A stretch of 51,108 bases of DNA from Bacteriovorax stolpii (GTDB lineage: Bacteria; Bdellovibrionota; Bacteriovoracia; Bacteriovoracales; Bacteriovoracaceae). Position numbers and translations under genes: made by a program. Under the pieces are notes generated by a model. The model worked only from the letters and a program-made list of their open reading frames with translations, was not told the origin of the DNA and ran no database searches. Numbering within the stretch: position 1 is the first letter of the stretch; the number at the start of each line of letters is the position of its first letter. Of the stretch, positions 9,401 to 16,439 are shown piece by piece. The stretch covers positions 1-51,108 of the forward strand of contig CAMASK010000012.1 of assembly GCA_945860895.1 (NCBI GenBank), read 5' to 3'.

Positions 9401-9855
9401 CGAGCCATCCAGTCTTTCAATTCTTGTGGAGTTGAAGGTTCAAGAAATGGCATGTGGAGATGTTTGAATAAATATCGTGAATCAGCTGGAGTTGAAGTTG
9501 AAATGGACCAGGGATCATCTCCCACGGCCACCACGACTCCTGAAAGTCCATTACCGGGATTAGCAAAATTTCCTACTGACAATGCATCGGAAGCAACATG
9601 CAGTCCCATGGATTTCATCGCCACTAAAACATTTTTGCCAGCCATCTTTGCACCAGAAGCCATAGCGGCAGCATTGGCCTCAGAATTAGCAATAACAACT
9701 CGAATACCTTTTTTGTGTAAGGCTTCCTTTTCTTCATAAAGAATATTAAAAAAATCTGCCAAGGGAGATCCTGGATAACCAGTATACAAGTGAAACCCTG
9801 CTTCCAGGGCACCTTGAATTAAGAGTTCATTTCCATTAAGTATCTTATGGCCCAT
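6463..9855 (-). CDS. Fused indolepyruvate-type 2-oxoacid:ferredoxin oxidoreductase (IorA-IorB fusion)
   Basis: This protein of about 1130 residues joins all parts of the enzyme. The order is a pyrimidine-binding N-domain (GNELLIQGALEAG, TGYPGSP), the CPGCPHR motif near 392, a TPP domain with GDVGCY, MGDSTFF near 466 and NDNTAMTGH near 496-504, a cysteine-rich cluster at about 604-650 (CEDCRAC...CPG and CVSDSYC...CP), an IorB/gamma domain from about 696 (IGVGGSGVTTISRV), and a C-terminal domain typical of the long proteobacterial type. The family converts indolepyruvate or phenylpyruvate plus CoA to aryl-acetyl-CoA, CO2 and reduced ferredoxin. I chose ATG 9855 because MGHKILNGNELL matches the family start. 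An in-frame TTG at 9918 would add 21 residues, and an AAGGAGGAG lies between the two, so the start is not certain. It probably feeds phenylacetyl-CoA to the paa-like genes. Confidence 0.9.
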   Translation of the reverse strand: MGHKILNGNELLIQGALEAGFHLYTGYPGSPLADFFNILYEEKEALHKKGIRVVIANSEANAAAMASGAKMAGKNVLVAMKSMGLHVASDALSVGNFANPGNGLSGVVVAVGDDPWSISTSTPADSRYLFKHLHMPFLEPSTPQELKDWMARALELSQKSSVYTGVLLTTFMAEGGGRVEMGEEKVLSNELVTLDPSEFNLSKHVMVPPNSLLADKEMILNRFPKIKNILAELNLDEIFGKETSELGIISTGAVFETLKQVLEESDLINEVKLYKAATTYPFNEARLLPFLKSIKNLIVVEEKRGFLESEIKEVLNKFSLSVPVFGKEFKTDHGFMEGFPAHGGLNYEIIYKNLNNAMDLLNWKKNGEVCFNSLPVSQKMDLLLPRRLPTFCPGCPHRETLSIMKEIRSNLADKDVQLISHGDVGCYSLSFLEPFKEMHDLSAMGQGGSLGAGTDLFTTNPSVVLMGDSTFFHSGMVSISNSVQMNHNITYVLLDNDNTAMTGHQVTPRTGVSVEGTIRPRQNMLDVAKSLQVSEAIEVNPSDRYFYKNLLLEMIQRPGVKVVVSNKECGLTFHGRKKRDDRKLFSSGQTEKLREFYQINTLACEDCRACVDMTGCPGLSQTNDAYGTKVMIDPQICVSDSYCTKIKACPSFELVQVADYHPTKYRKEIQSNKEWNLPLPVSQKNLQTIAEGKDFRAIVIGVGGSGVTTISRVIAEAASEMGGREDLDFKFVDQKGLAQRNGSVTSHLSIYQKGKSQGQVVPLASADMVLSPDLLEGSRAIEFLSANGILIVDSEYQVPLSILLDRGIDHEVVTPEAIQKELKEKLGSRLIMAPMKKMCFERFQRPVYSSTMVLGIAFQAGKLPFSLEDLINALKAAVPKSELSPNLEAFMMGRDWYLQEQNQTQVASFHDYAEELALINESAGMAAFPWQSNQRFKDTHTSYTKLMAEQFPDIPRSHLAQYVHDLIVFDQGISLPAFYQAAIDLKKFYQQEALAIALRTLAKTFWIKDEVFVSHLMISPIKLKLDETKYKEMGSSYKVIHINRPAFELMGKKIEFDFSPRPWMLKIMRHLRILRKLMPEWHKEERKISFEIRKKLFSALTLIELKKLDSVKGYRQYRYKSAAKYLEGKI

Positions 9856-9940
9856 CGTTCTATCCCATCTGTTGATCTTTTGGTTATACTCCTCCTTGAT
9901 CGTATGATCAATTATCAAAAAGTAATATCAAGGACTTAAT

Positions 9941-10456
9941 ATGGAAGAAAAAGCGAATATTCACATCGCCCAAACAGTGGCGATCCTAGTAGATGGAAAT
10001 AACATCGAGAGATCATTAGAGTCTGAACATCGAAGCACCAATATGATGATCAATTTTGATGTTCTTATTCCTCGCCTTTTAGGAGGACGAGGACTTAACC
10101 GCCTAATTTATTTTCGTGAAGGAAAAAATATTTCCTCAAAACTGGCCGAAAGACTCCACACTAAATACTTTGGATCCGTCAGACCCTGTCATAAATCAGC
10201 TGATATCCCCCTAAGTATTAATGCTACTCAATTGGCAAGTAAGGTAGATGCGATTATTATACTTTCGGGTGATTCAGATTATGTGGAACTTGTACGACAC
10301 TTGAAATCAGAAGGTGTGCGAGTAGAGATATGTGCAGTAGAGTCAACTACTGCGGGTGTTTTGATAGAAGAAGCTGATTATTTTCAGCCAATTCTCAAAG
10401 AAGACTGCTTTACACTTCCACAGAGTGCCATCGCCAAAAAGAAAAGCCGTCGTTAA
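9941..10456 (+). CDS. NYN (LabA/DUF88) domain protein
   Basis: This 171-residue protein has the PIN-like NYN fold. It shows VDGNNIE at 17-23 with acidic D18, a KSADIPL segment near 85-91, and LSGDSDY at 108-114 with D111 and D113. These are the conserved acidic residues expected for a metal-dependent ribonuclease. A C-terminal basic tail (KKKSRR) could bind RNA. It has an AAGGA site before the ATG and is divergent from the oxidoreductase gene. The next gene, hpd, follows by 18 nt, so the two may be co-transcribed without being functionally linked. Confidence 0.85.
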   Translation: MEEKANIHIAQTVAILVDGNNIERSLESEHRSTNMMINFDVLIPRLLGGRGLNRLIYFREGKNISSKLAERLHTKYFGSVRPCHKSADIPLSINATQLASKVDAIIILSGDSDYVELVRHLKSEGVRVEICAVESTTAGVLIEEADYFQPILKEDCFTLPQSAIAKKKSRR

Positions 10457-10474
10457 TTTTATTCGGAGAAGAGC

Positions 10475-11530
10475 ATGTCGCAGAATCCAGCAGGTTTAAA
10501 AAGTATTGATCACTTAGAGTTCACTGTTGATGACCTCAATTCAGCTACTCTTAAATTATTTTCGACCATGGGCTTTGCCAAAACAGCAGAGACGACGGAC
10601 TCAAAACTCTACACACAAGGACAAGTGCGCTTTTTGGTCAAGGCTGACCCTGATGTAAACTCACTTTCACGTCGCTATTTAAAAGCTCATGGCGAAGGTG
10701 TCAGCAAAATATCTTTTCAAGTTGAAAACGTAGAAAAAGCGCTAGAAATTACCCTTAAAAATGGTGCTAAATTAATTTCTGATTTCAAAGTGGTCGAGAC
10801 GCAAGCTGGTCTGACTAAAACCGCTTCCATTCAAGGCTTCGGAGATGTGGTGAATGAATTTGTTGAACGTCCAAACAACGAATTTCGTCCGGGCTTTAGA
10901 AATCTGGCGAGTGATTCAGATGCTCAGCCATTAAAAACCCGCGTTTCAAGAATTGATCACCTAACCAACAATGTTCCGAAAGGACAAATGGATCACTGGG
11001 TTGAATTTTATAAGAGAACTTATGGTTTTTTAGAAACTCGTTACTTCGATATTAAGGGCTCTAAAACAGGACTCAATTCAAAAGTAGTTCAGCTCGCTGA
11101 TAACTCGATTATTATTCCTATCAATGAGCCAGAACGTGAAGGTGGAAAATCTCAGATTCAGGAATTTTTGGATGTGCATAAAGGTCCTGGTGTTCAGCAT
11201 ATCGCTCTTATGACCCCAGATATTATTTCCACTGTCGGTGAGTTGCGCGAAAGAAATGTTAAATTTTTAAATGTTCCCTCCACCTATTATGAAGCTATTC
11301 CCTCTCGACCCTTCAAAGTGACTGAAGATCTCGCCACACTGGAAAAGATCAACATTTTGGTTGATGGAGATGCTGAGGGTTATCTTCTGCAGATTTTTTC
11401 GGATACTTACATTGGTCCATTGTTTTTTGAATACATTCAAAGAAAAAATCACTGGGGTTTTGGTAACGGAAATTTTCAGGCCCTCTTCGATGCGATTGAA
11501 AGAGATCAAATGAAGCGTGGGTATCTTTAA
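10475..11530 (+). CDS. hpd: 4-hydroxyphenylpyruvate dioxygenase
   Basis: This 351-residue non-haem iron dioxygenase converts 4-hydroxyphenylpyruvate to homogentisate in tyrosine breakdown. It has the two-repeat vicinal-oxygen-chelate layout. The Fe ligands are H162 (RIDHLTNNV), H242 (GVQHIAL) and E319 (FFEYIQR). The C-terminal gate sequence, GFGNGNFQALFDAIERDQ, is typical. Length fits the bacterial family (about 350-360). Its ribosome site is CGGAGAAGAG before the ATG. Homogentisate dioxygenase and later genes are not in the window, so homogentisate may be used elsewhere or go to pyomelanin. Confidence 0.95.
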   Translation: MSQNPAGLKSIDHLEFTVDDLNSATLKLFSTMGFAKTAETTDSKLYTQGQVRFLVKADPDVNSLSRRYLKAHGEGVSKISFQVENVEKALEITLKNGAKLISDFKVVETQAGLTKTASIQGFGDVVNEFVERPNNEFRPGFRNLASDSDAQPLKTRVSRIDHLTNNVPKGQMDHWVEFYKRTYGFLETRYFDIKGSKTGLNSKVVQLADNSIIIPINEPEREGGKSQIQEFLDVHKGPGVQHIALMTPDIISTVGELRERNVKFLNVPSTYYEAIPSRPFKVTEDLATLEKINILVDGDAEGYLLQIFSDTYIGPLFFEYIQRKNHWGFGNGNFQALFDAIERDQMKRGYL

Positions 11531-11683
11531 AAAATATTCATCTCAACCTGATAGGCCCATCCTAGAAAGCAGAAGCTACAAAACAACCCCTAAAAAGGCT
11601 AAACAAATAATAATTAGTTAACTGCTAACCATTTGAGAATATGCGCTACTGACCTTGCGCACTATAACTAAGTAAAGTCCAAC

Positions 11684-11701
11684 GTTAAGACTGTGTTAAG
11701 A
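11684..11701 (+). promoter_or_regulatory. Candidate Pho-box-like direct repeat upstream of pstS
   Basis: TTAAGA occurs at 11685-11690 and again at 11696-11701, an 11-bp period, which is the spacing of PhoB/PhoP recognition repeats. It lies about 65 nt before pstS in the 235-nt gap after hpd. The match is to spacing and AT-rich character, not to the exact E. coli CTGTCAT sequence. A TATTAT element near 11734 could serve as the -10. Confidence 0.35.
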
Positions 11702-11765
11702 ATGCCTACTCCACTCGAAACTTCACTGGGTAACGGCTATTATTTGCCCCTATTAAGGACAAATC

Positions 11766-12623
11766 ATGCACACGCTTCTTTTACTATTTTTAGTATTACT
11801 AGGTTGTACCAAACACGAGAACGTTTTGATTATTCAAAATAAAGGCTCTGATACTTTAGTAAACCTCGCTCAGGCGTGGGCAGAAGAATATAAAAAGGTT
11901 AATCCCAAAGTTGCCATTGCTGTTTCTGGCGGTGGTTCAGGAACTGGAATCGCGGCTCTTATCAACGGTACTGTGGATATTGCAAATTCTTCAAGGGCCA
12001 TGAAACCTGAAGAGAAAGAGGAAGCTCTCAAAAATAATGGTAAGCCTGTTAAGGAGTTTATCGTTGGAATGGATGCATTAGCAGTATTTGTTCATCCGGA
12101 AAATCCTTTGAACGGAATGAGTCTGGAAGAAATCGCCTGCATTTACGGTGAAGGCGGAAAATGTGTTCTTTGGAGTGACATCAGAGGAACAGTGGTTCCT
12201 GGCTGTCAGGGTAATAAAATTATCCGCGTTTCACGTCAGTCTAACTCAGGGACGTATCAATATTTTCGTGAAGCTGTTCTGGGTAAGAAAAAAGACTTAA
12301 AACTTGGTTCAATGGATCTTAGTGGTTCAAGAGAATCAATTGATCTGGTTGAGAAAACTCCCTGTGCTATTGGTTACTCAGGAATGGGATATTTATCAAA
12401 ACACGTAAAAGCATTATGTGTTCAAAAAACTTCCGATTCAACTTGTATCCCTCCAAATCTTATAACGGCGCTGGATAAGTCTTATCCAATTGCTAGAGAG
12501 CTTTATATGTACACTTCCGGTGAACCTTCTCAGGAAGTTAAAAATTATATGGACTGGACTCAGAGCGAATTAGCTTCCAAAATTACCATCGGTGCAGGCT
12601 ATGTTCCTGCGCCAAAAAAGTAG
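11766..12623 (+). CDS. pstS: Phosphate ABC transporter substrate-binding lipoprotein PstS
   Basis: This 285-residue protein has a lipoprotein signal peptide with lipobox LLGC near residue 14, so it is anchored on the periplasmic side of a membrane. Family motifs include KGSDTL, SGGGSGTGIAALINGTVDIA, SSRAM and RQSNSGTYQYF, which form the phosphate-binding cleft. AAGGAC precedes the ATG. It is the first gene of pstS-pstC-pstA-pstB-pstB. No phoU, phoB or phoR is visible nearby. Confidence 0.94.
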   Translation: MHTLLLLFLVLLGCTKHENVLIIQNKGSDTLVNLAQAWAEEYKKVNPKVAIAVSGGGSGTGIAALINGTVDIANSSRAMKPEEKEEALKNNGKPVKEFIVGMDALAVFVHPENPLNGMSLEEIACIYGEGGKCVLWSDIRGTVVPGCQGNKIIRVSRQSNSGTYQYFREAVLGKKKDLKLGSMDLSGSRESIDLVEKTPCAIGYSGMGYLSKHVKALCVQKTSDSTCIPPNLITALDKSYPIARELYMYTSGEPSQEVKNYMDWTQSELASKITIGAGYVPAPKK

Positions 12624-12627
12624 AGCC

Positions 12628-13560
12628 ATGGAAATGAAAATTACAGAAACAAAACCATTGAGCATGGAATGGCGACATAAGAAGAGCAGTAAGCCAAAAT
12701 CTGAAAAGATTATTGAATCCATAATTAAAGTTGGTGGCTTTAGCTCTATTGTCCTGATCATCGCCATTTTATTTTTCATTGTGAAAGAATCAGCTCCTTT
12801 TCTGATAAGTCGTTTTGATTTCAATGAATTCTTTCTATCTACTCAATGGAATCCTGCTTCCGTGGTGGAAGTTAAATACGGTGTTCTTGCTCTTTTGGTG
12901 GGAACTCTGATGGTGACCTTCATATCAATGTTAATTGCAGTTCCCTTGGGACTGGCATGTGCCTTCTATATCTCTGAATTTTGCTCTCCTCAATTACGAG
13001 AAATCTATAAAATCCTGATTGAATTTTTAGCGGCGATTCCTTCAGTGGTTTGGGGCTTTATTGCCATCATGATGATTAACCCACTTATCATTCATACCTT
13101 TGATGTTCCCGTAGGATTGAATATTTTAAATGCTTCTATCATTCTTGCACTTATGTCTTTGCCCCTGATTGTATCCATTGGTGAAGATGCCTTAAGAGCT
13201 GTGCCTGAAACTTATCGTGAAGCTGCAGAAGGAATGGGAGCAACAAAGTGGGAAGTTGCCACAAGAGTTCTATTACCAGCTGCTAAAAATGGTTTGATGG
13301 CGGCTGCATTATTAGGGGTTGGTCGTGCACTGGGTGAAACCATGGCCGTCCTTATGGCCACAGGACATGCCATTCAAATTCCAAGTAGCATTTTTGAACC
13401 AGGCCGAACTTTAACAGCAACTATTGCTGCTGAACTTGGCGAATCTCCGAAGGGCGGAGAGCACTATCAAGCCTTGTTCGCTATTGGTCTTGCCCTATTT
13501 ATCCTCTCTTTCATTGTAAATCTTTCAGCTGATTATTTGATCCGCGGGAGAAAAAAATAA
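12628..13560 (+). CDS. pstC: Phosphate ABC transporter permease PstC
   Basis: This is an inner-membrane permease of about 310 residues. After a charged N-terminus there is a first transmembrane helix (IVLIIAILFFIV), followed by five more. The cytoplasmic EAA loop that contacts the ATPase is EAAEGMGATKWEVATRVLLP. I chose ATG 12628 because a longer frame would run 32 nt back into pstS; ATG 12634 is also possible. Only 4 nt separate it from pstS. It pairs with PstA to form the channel. Confidence 0.93.
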   Translation: MEMKITETKPLSMEWRHKKSSKPKSEKIIESIIKVGGFSSIVLIIAILFFIVKESAPFLISRFDFNEFFLSTQWNPASVVEVKYGVLALLVGTLMVTFISMLIAVPLGLACAFYISEFCSPQLREIYKILIEFLAAIPSVVWGFIAIMMINPLIIHTFDVPVGLNILNASIILALMSLPLIVSIGEDALRAVPETYREAAEGMGATKWEVATRVLLPAAKNGLMAAALLGVGRALGETMAVLMATGHAIQIPSSIFEPGRTLTATIAAELGESPKGGEHYQALFAIGLALFILSFIVNLSADYLIRGRKK

Positions 13561-14429
13561 TGTTTAAACCAAGTATTCACCTCCTCAATAAAGAAATCCG
13601 CGAAAAGAATTTTAAGAATCTTCTTAGCATGATTACTTTCTTTTTATTTTTGCCGGCCTTAGGAATTATCTTCTGGCTTTTTATTAAAGGTTACCCTGCT
13701 CTTAGCTGGGACTTCTTGTTAAATGATCCAATTAAAGGCATGACTGCCGGTGGAATTTTTCCAACGATCGTTGGAACTTTCTGGTTAGTGATCATCAGCG
13801 TTTTAGTTTCTTGTCCTTTGGGAGTATTGGCCGCTCTGTATTTATCAGAGTATGCAAAAGAAGGCACATTAACCCGAATTATTCGCCTCGCGATTCTAAA
13901 TCTAGCGGGAGTTCCAAGTATTGTTCATGCTCTATTTGGATTAGGTGCATTTGTACTATTCATGAAGATGGGAACGAGTATTTTGGCAGCTTCCTTTACC
14001 CTTGCTGTGATGAATCTACCAGTTATCATCACCTCTACACTTGAGTCTTTAAAAGCAGTACCTCAATCGTATCGTGAAGCTTCATGGAACGTTGGTGCCA
14101 GTAAATTGCAAACCATTCGTCATATCGTTCTTCCTAACTCTTTACCGGGAATTTTAACTGGAATTGTGTTCGCAGTGGGACGCTCTGCCGGTGAAACAGC
14201 GGCAATTCTTTTTACAGGTGTTGCCTTCTATCTTCCATTTTTACCTCAAACTGTCTTTGATCAATGTATGTCATTATCAATGCACTTATTTACGATCTCT
14301 ACACAAGTGGTTGGAGTGCCGGATGCCTATCCATACGCCACGGCTTTAGTCTTAATTCTTCTCATTCTTTCTGTTAACTCCATTGCGGTTGTTTTAAGAA
14401 CCTACTTCCGTACTAAAAGGAAGTGGTAA
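13560..14429 (+). CDS. pstA: Phosphate ABC transporter permease PstA
   Basis: This 289-residue six-helix permease starts at the last base of the pstC stop (TAATG). The ATPase-contact loop is present (REASWNVGASKLQTIRHIVL), as is the conserved GRSAGETAAILFTG helix near the C-terminus. Length is normal for PstA. The two permeases are distinct, so each may dock a different one of the two ATPases encoded downstream. Confidence 0.93.
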   Translation: MFKPSIHLLNKEIREKNFKNLLSMITFFLFLPALGIIFWLFIKGYPALSWDFLLNDPIKGMTAGGIFPTIVGTFWLVIISVLVSCPLGVLAALYLSEYAKEGTLTRIIRLAILNLAGVPSIVHALFGLGAFVLFMKMGTSILAASFTLAVMNLPVIITSTLESLKAVPQSYREASWNVGASKLQTIRHIVLPNSLPGILTGIVFAVGRSAGETAAILFTGVAFYLPFLPQTVFDQCMSLSMHLFTISTQVVGVPDAYPYATALVLILLILSVNSIAVVLRTYFRTKRKW

Positions 14430-14430
14430 G

Positions 14431-15186
14431 ATGAACAAGAAAATCGAAATAAAAAATCTTAAAGTTTTTTATGGCAAAAAAAATGTCATCAAAAATTTAA
14501 ACTTAGATATTTATACCAATGAAGTACTAGCGATCATCGGTCCTGCAAACTCTGGAAAGAGTTCACTTTTAAGGTGCTTAAACCGCATGACTGATTTTAA
14601 TAATGAAGTCAGAGTTGAAGGCGATGTTTTATTAGATGGTCAAAGTATTTACGAAGATGATGATTCCACTTTTTTACGTCGCAGAGTTGGAATGGTTTCT
14701 CCACTTCCTGTTGGTCTACCAATGAGTATTAAAGAAAACGTAACCTTCGCTCCTCGCATGGCCGGATGTACAGATAAAGCTGAACTTGATTTCATTATGG
14801 AAGATTGTCTAAAAAAAGCCGCTTTATGGGATGAAGTAAAAGACCGCTTGAATGGTCTTGCAACCAAACTTTCCGGTGGTCAACAGCAACGTTTAACTAT
14901 TGCGCGAGCTTTATCCCATCATCCTGAAGTCTTGTGCCTGGATGAATTTTCGATTGCCATTGATCCGGTAACGACCATGAAAATTGAAGCAGTTCTGCAT
15001 GAATTAAAAAAAGATCTGACTGTCGTCATGGTCACAAACGTCATCAATCAGGCCAAACGTCTGGGAGATAGAACGGCCATGATGTTGAATGGTGAGATTC
15101 TGGATTTAGATGAGAATCAAAAACTATTTAACGGTGTAATTAAAGATTCAAGAACTAAAGATTATATCGAAGGTTTATTCGGGTAA
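14431..15186 (+). CDS. pstB: PstB-type ATPase, first copy: intact LSGGQ, altered Q-loop and H-loop
   Basis: This 251-residue ATPase begins 2 nt after pstA. Walker A GPANSGKS (37-44) is kept, the ABC signature LSGGQ (147-151) is perfect, and Walker B ends LCLDE (168-172). However, the Q-loop normally reading VGMVFQ is VGMVSP (Q replaced by P91), the switch histidine is N203 (VTN for VTH), and the D-loop is SIAIDP rather than SALDP. By ABC transporter mechanism, its own nucleotide pocket should hydrolyse poorly, while its signature can complete the partner's pocket. The next gene encodes the complementary partner. Confidence 0.92.
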   Translation: MNKKIEIKNLKVFYGKKNVIKNLNLDIYTNEVLAIIGPANSGKSSLLRCLNRMTDFNNEVRVEGDVLLDGQSIYEDDDSTFLRRRVGMVSPLPVGLPMSIKENVTFAPRMAGCTDKAELDFIMEDCLKKAALWDEVKDRLNGLATKLSGGQQQRLTIARALSHHPEVLCLDEFSIAIDPVTTMKIEAVLHELKKDLTVVMVTNVINQAKRLGDRTAMMLNGEILDLDENQKLFNGVIKDSRTKDYIEGLFG

Positions 15187-15189
15187 AAT

Positions 15190-15951
15190 ATGAGAAACCA
15201 TGTAGTAAATACGAACGAATTTAGTTTTTGGTATGGTGACTTTCAAGCGTTGAAAGATTTAACTTTCAATATTTCTGCTTTTAAAATTACTGCACTTATC
15301 GGGCCAAGTGGTTGTGGAAAAAGTACTTTTTTAAAATGCCTGAACAGAATCAATGAACGCAGTGGCGTAGTTTCTCATGATGGAAGTATTCAGGTATTTG
15401 GTCATGATATTTATCACCCAACAGTTGCTCTCTCTGAGTTAAGAAGACAAGTTGGAATGGTTTTTCAAAAACCAAATCCTCTTCCCCTCTCAATTTATGA
15501 GAACGTAATCTTTGGCGCCAGAACTCACATGCGCAAAGTAACTAATAAACAGCTTGATGAAATGGTTGAGAGTTCACTGAAACGAGTTGGCCTGTGGGAA
15601 GATTTAAAAGATCAATTGAACCGTTCAGCACTCACTTTGAGTTTAGAAAAACAGCAGCGACTTTGTATTGCTCGCCTTCTTCCTTTGAAGCCAAAACTTT
15701 TACTTTTAGATGAGCCATGTTCAGCCCTTGACCCTGCAGGAATTGAGGCCATTGAAACGCTCATTAAAGATCTAAAAAAAGATTATTCAATTCTTATCGT
15801 GACTCATTCCATGAGTCAGGCGAAACGTGTTTCAGATGAAACCATCTTCATGTACATGGGTGAGCTGGTTGAAATGAGTGACACTAAAACACTTTTCGAA
15901 AACCCTCAAGAAGCACGTACGGCCGCTTATATTGAAGGGCGCTTCGGTTGA
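15190..15951 (+). CDS. pstB: PstB-type ATPase, second copy: intact Walker/Q/H motifs, degenerate signature
   Basis: This 253-residue ATPase starts 3 nt after the first copy. It has Walker A GPSGCGKST (38-46), Q-loop VGMVFQ with Q93, Walker B LLLLDE ending at E175, D-loop SALDP (178-182) and switch H206. All match canonical PstB. The signature, normally LSGGQQQRL, is LSLEKQQRL (150-158), so both glycines and the glutamine are lost although the flanks (QQRLCIAR) are unchanged. Alone, a homodimer should not form a working ATP sandwich. With the upstream copy it gives one fully canonical site. It is the last gene of the operon and is followed by a good terminator. Confidence 0.92.
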   Translation: MRNHVVNTNEFSFWYGDFQALKDLTFNISAFKITALIGPSGCGKSTFLKCLNRINERSGVVSHDGSIQVFGHDIYHPTVALSELRRQVGMVFQKPNPLPLSIYENVIFGARTHMRKVTNKQLDEMVESSLKRVGLWEDLKDQLNRSALTLSLEKQQRLCIARLLPLKPKLLLLDEPCSALDPAGIEAIETLIKDLKKDYSILIVTHSMSQAKRVSDETIFMYMGELVEMSDTKTLFENPQEARTAAYIEGRFG

Positions 15952-16018
15952 TAGTTCACTAAATATCTGACTCAATCAGCACAAAATCATTTAAATGAAA
16001 GAACTGAAGATTATTCGT

Positions 16019-16050
16019 GGGGAAATATGCCTATTTATTTCCCCTTATTT
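16019..16050 (+). terminator. Intrinsic terminator of the pst operon
   Basis: GGGGAAATA (16019-16027) pairs perfectly with TATTTCCCC (16036-16044) around an 8-nt loop, followed by TTATTT. It sits 68 nt after the last pst gene and directly before the next promoter. Confidence 0.75.
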
Positions 16051-16079
16051 TGACATCTCCCCCTCTCTCTCGTTATGTT
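16050..16079 (+). promoter_or_regulatory. Sigma-70-type promoter of the phenylacetate-like operon
   Basis: A perfect -35 TTGACA (16050-16055) is followed after 18 nt by TATGTT (16074-16079), four of six matches to the -10 consensus. The first gene starts at 16119, leaving a leader of about 30 nt. The pyrimidine-rich spacer is unusual. Confidence 0.55.
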
Positions 16080-16118
16080 TATCCCATCTATTTCAAACTC
16101 TTGACGCGCGAGGCAAAA

Positions 16119-16439
16119 ATGTACAAAGTAATCGCAGTTTATCGTGTTCCAACTGATGAAGCGGCTAAGGCCAAATTTGAAGATCATTATAAAAATGTTC
16201 ACACTCCAATCTGTTTGAAAATTCCTGGAATTAAAGAACTTCGTACTAACAAAATTTTTGGTGGTCCAACAGGTGCTTCGAATCTTTCAATGGTTGCAGA
16301 AATGTGTTTTGAAAATAAAGATTCATGGAAAGCGGCGATGAAAACTCCGGAAATGATGGAGTCTGGAAAAGACGCCATGAAATTTGCTGGTGATTTAGTT
16401 TCAGTTCATTTCGCTGAAGAAATTATTGTAAAAGCCTAA
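16119..16439 (+). CDS. EthD-domain (ferredoxin-like fold) small protein
   Basis: This 106-residue protein starts MYKVIAVYRVPTDEAAKAKF and continues with the FEDHYKNVHTPICLKIPGIK motif typical of the EthD family of dimeric alpha/beta-barrel proteins. EthD-like proteins accompany oxygenases and aromatic or ether degradation; the exact chemistry is unknown for most. I chose ATG 16119 (GAGG site 7 nt upstream) over an upstream in-frame ATG at 16022 or earlier, which would lie in the terminator and promoter. Its stop overlaps the start of the hydratase gene (TAATG). Confidence 0.8.
   Translation: MYKVIAVYRVPTDEAAKAKFEDHYKNVHTPICLKIPGIKELRTNKIFGGPTGASNLSMVAEMCFENKDSWKAAMKTPEMMESGKDAMKFAGDLVSVHFAEEIIVKA

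Noticed and set aside
15649-15663. Sequencing error as the cause of the missing LSGGQ in the second PstB
   Set aside because: The frame is intact on both sides with unchanged flanks (QQRLCIAR), and three codons differ, which a single indel would not give. The first copy has independent, complementary changes.
16017-16118. Longer N-terminus for the EthD-like protein
   Set aside because: This stretch contains the pst terminator and a TTGACA promoter, and EthD proteins begin at the later ATG with its GAGG site.
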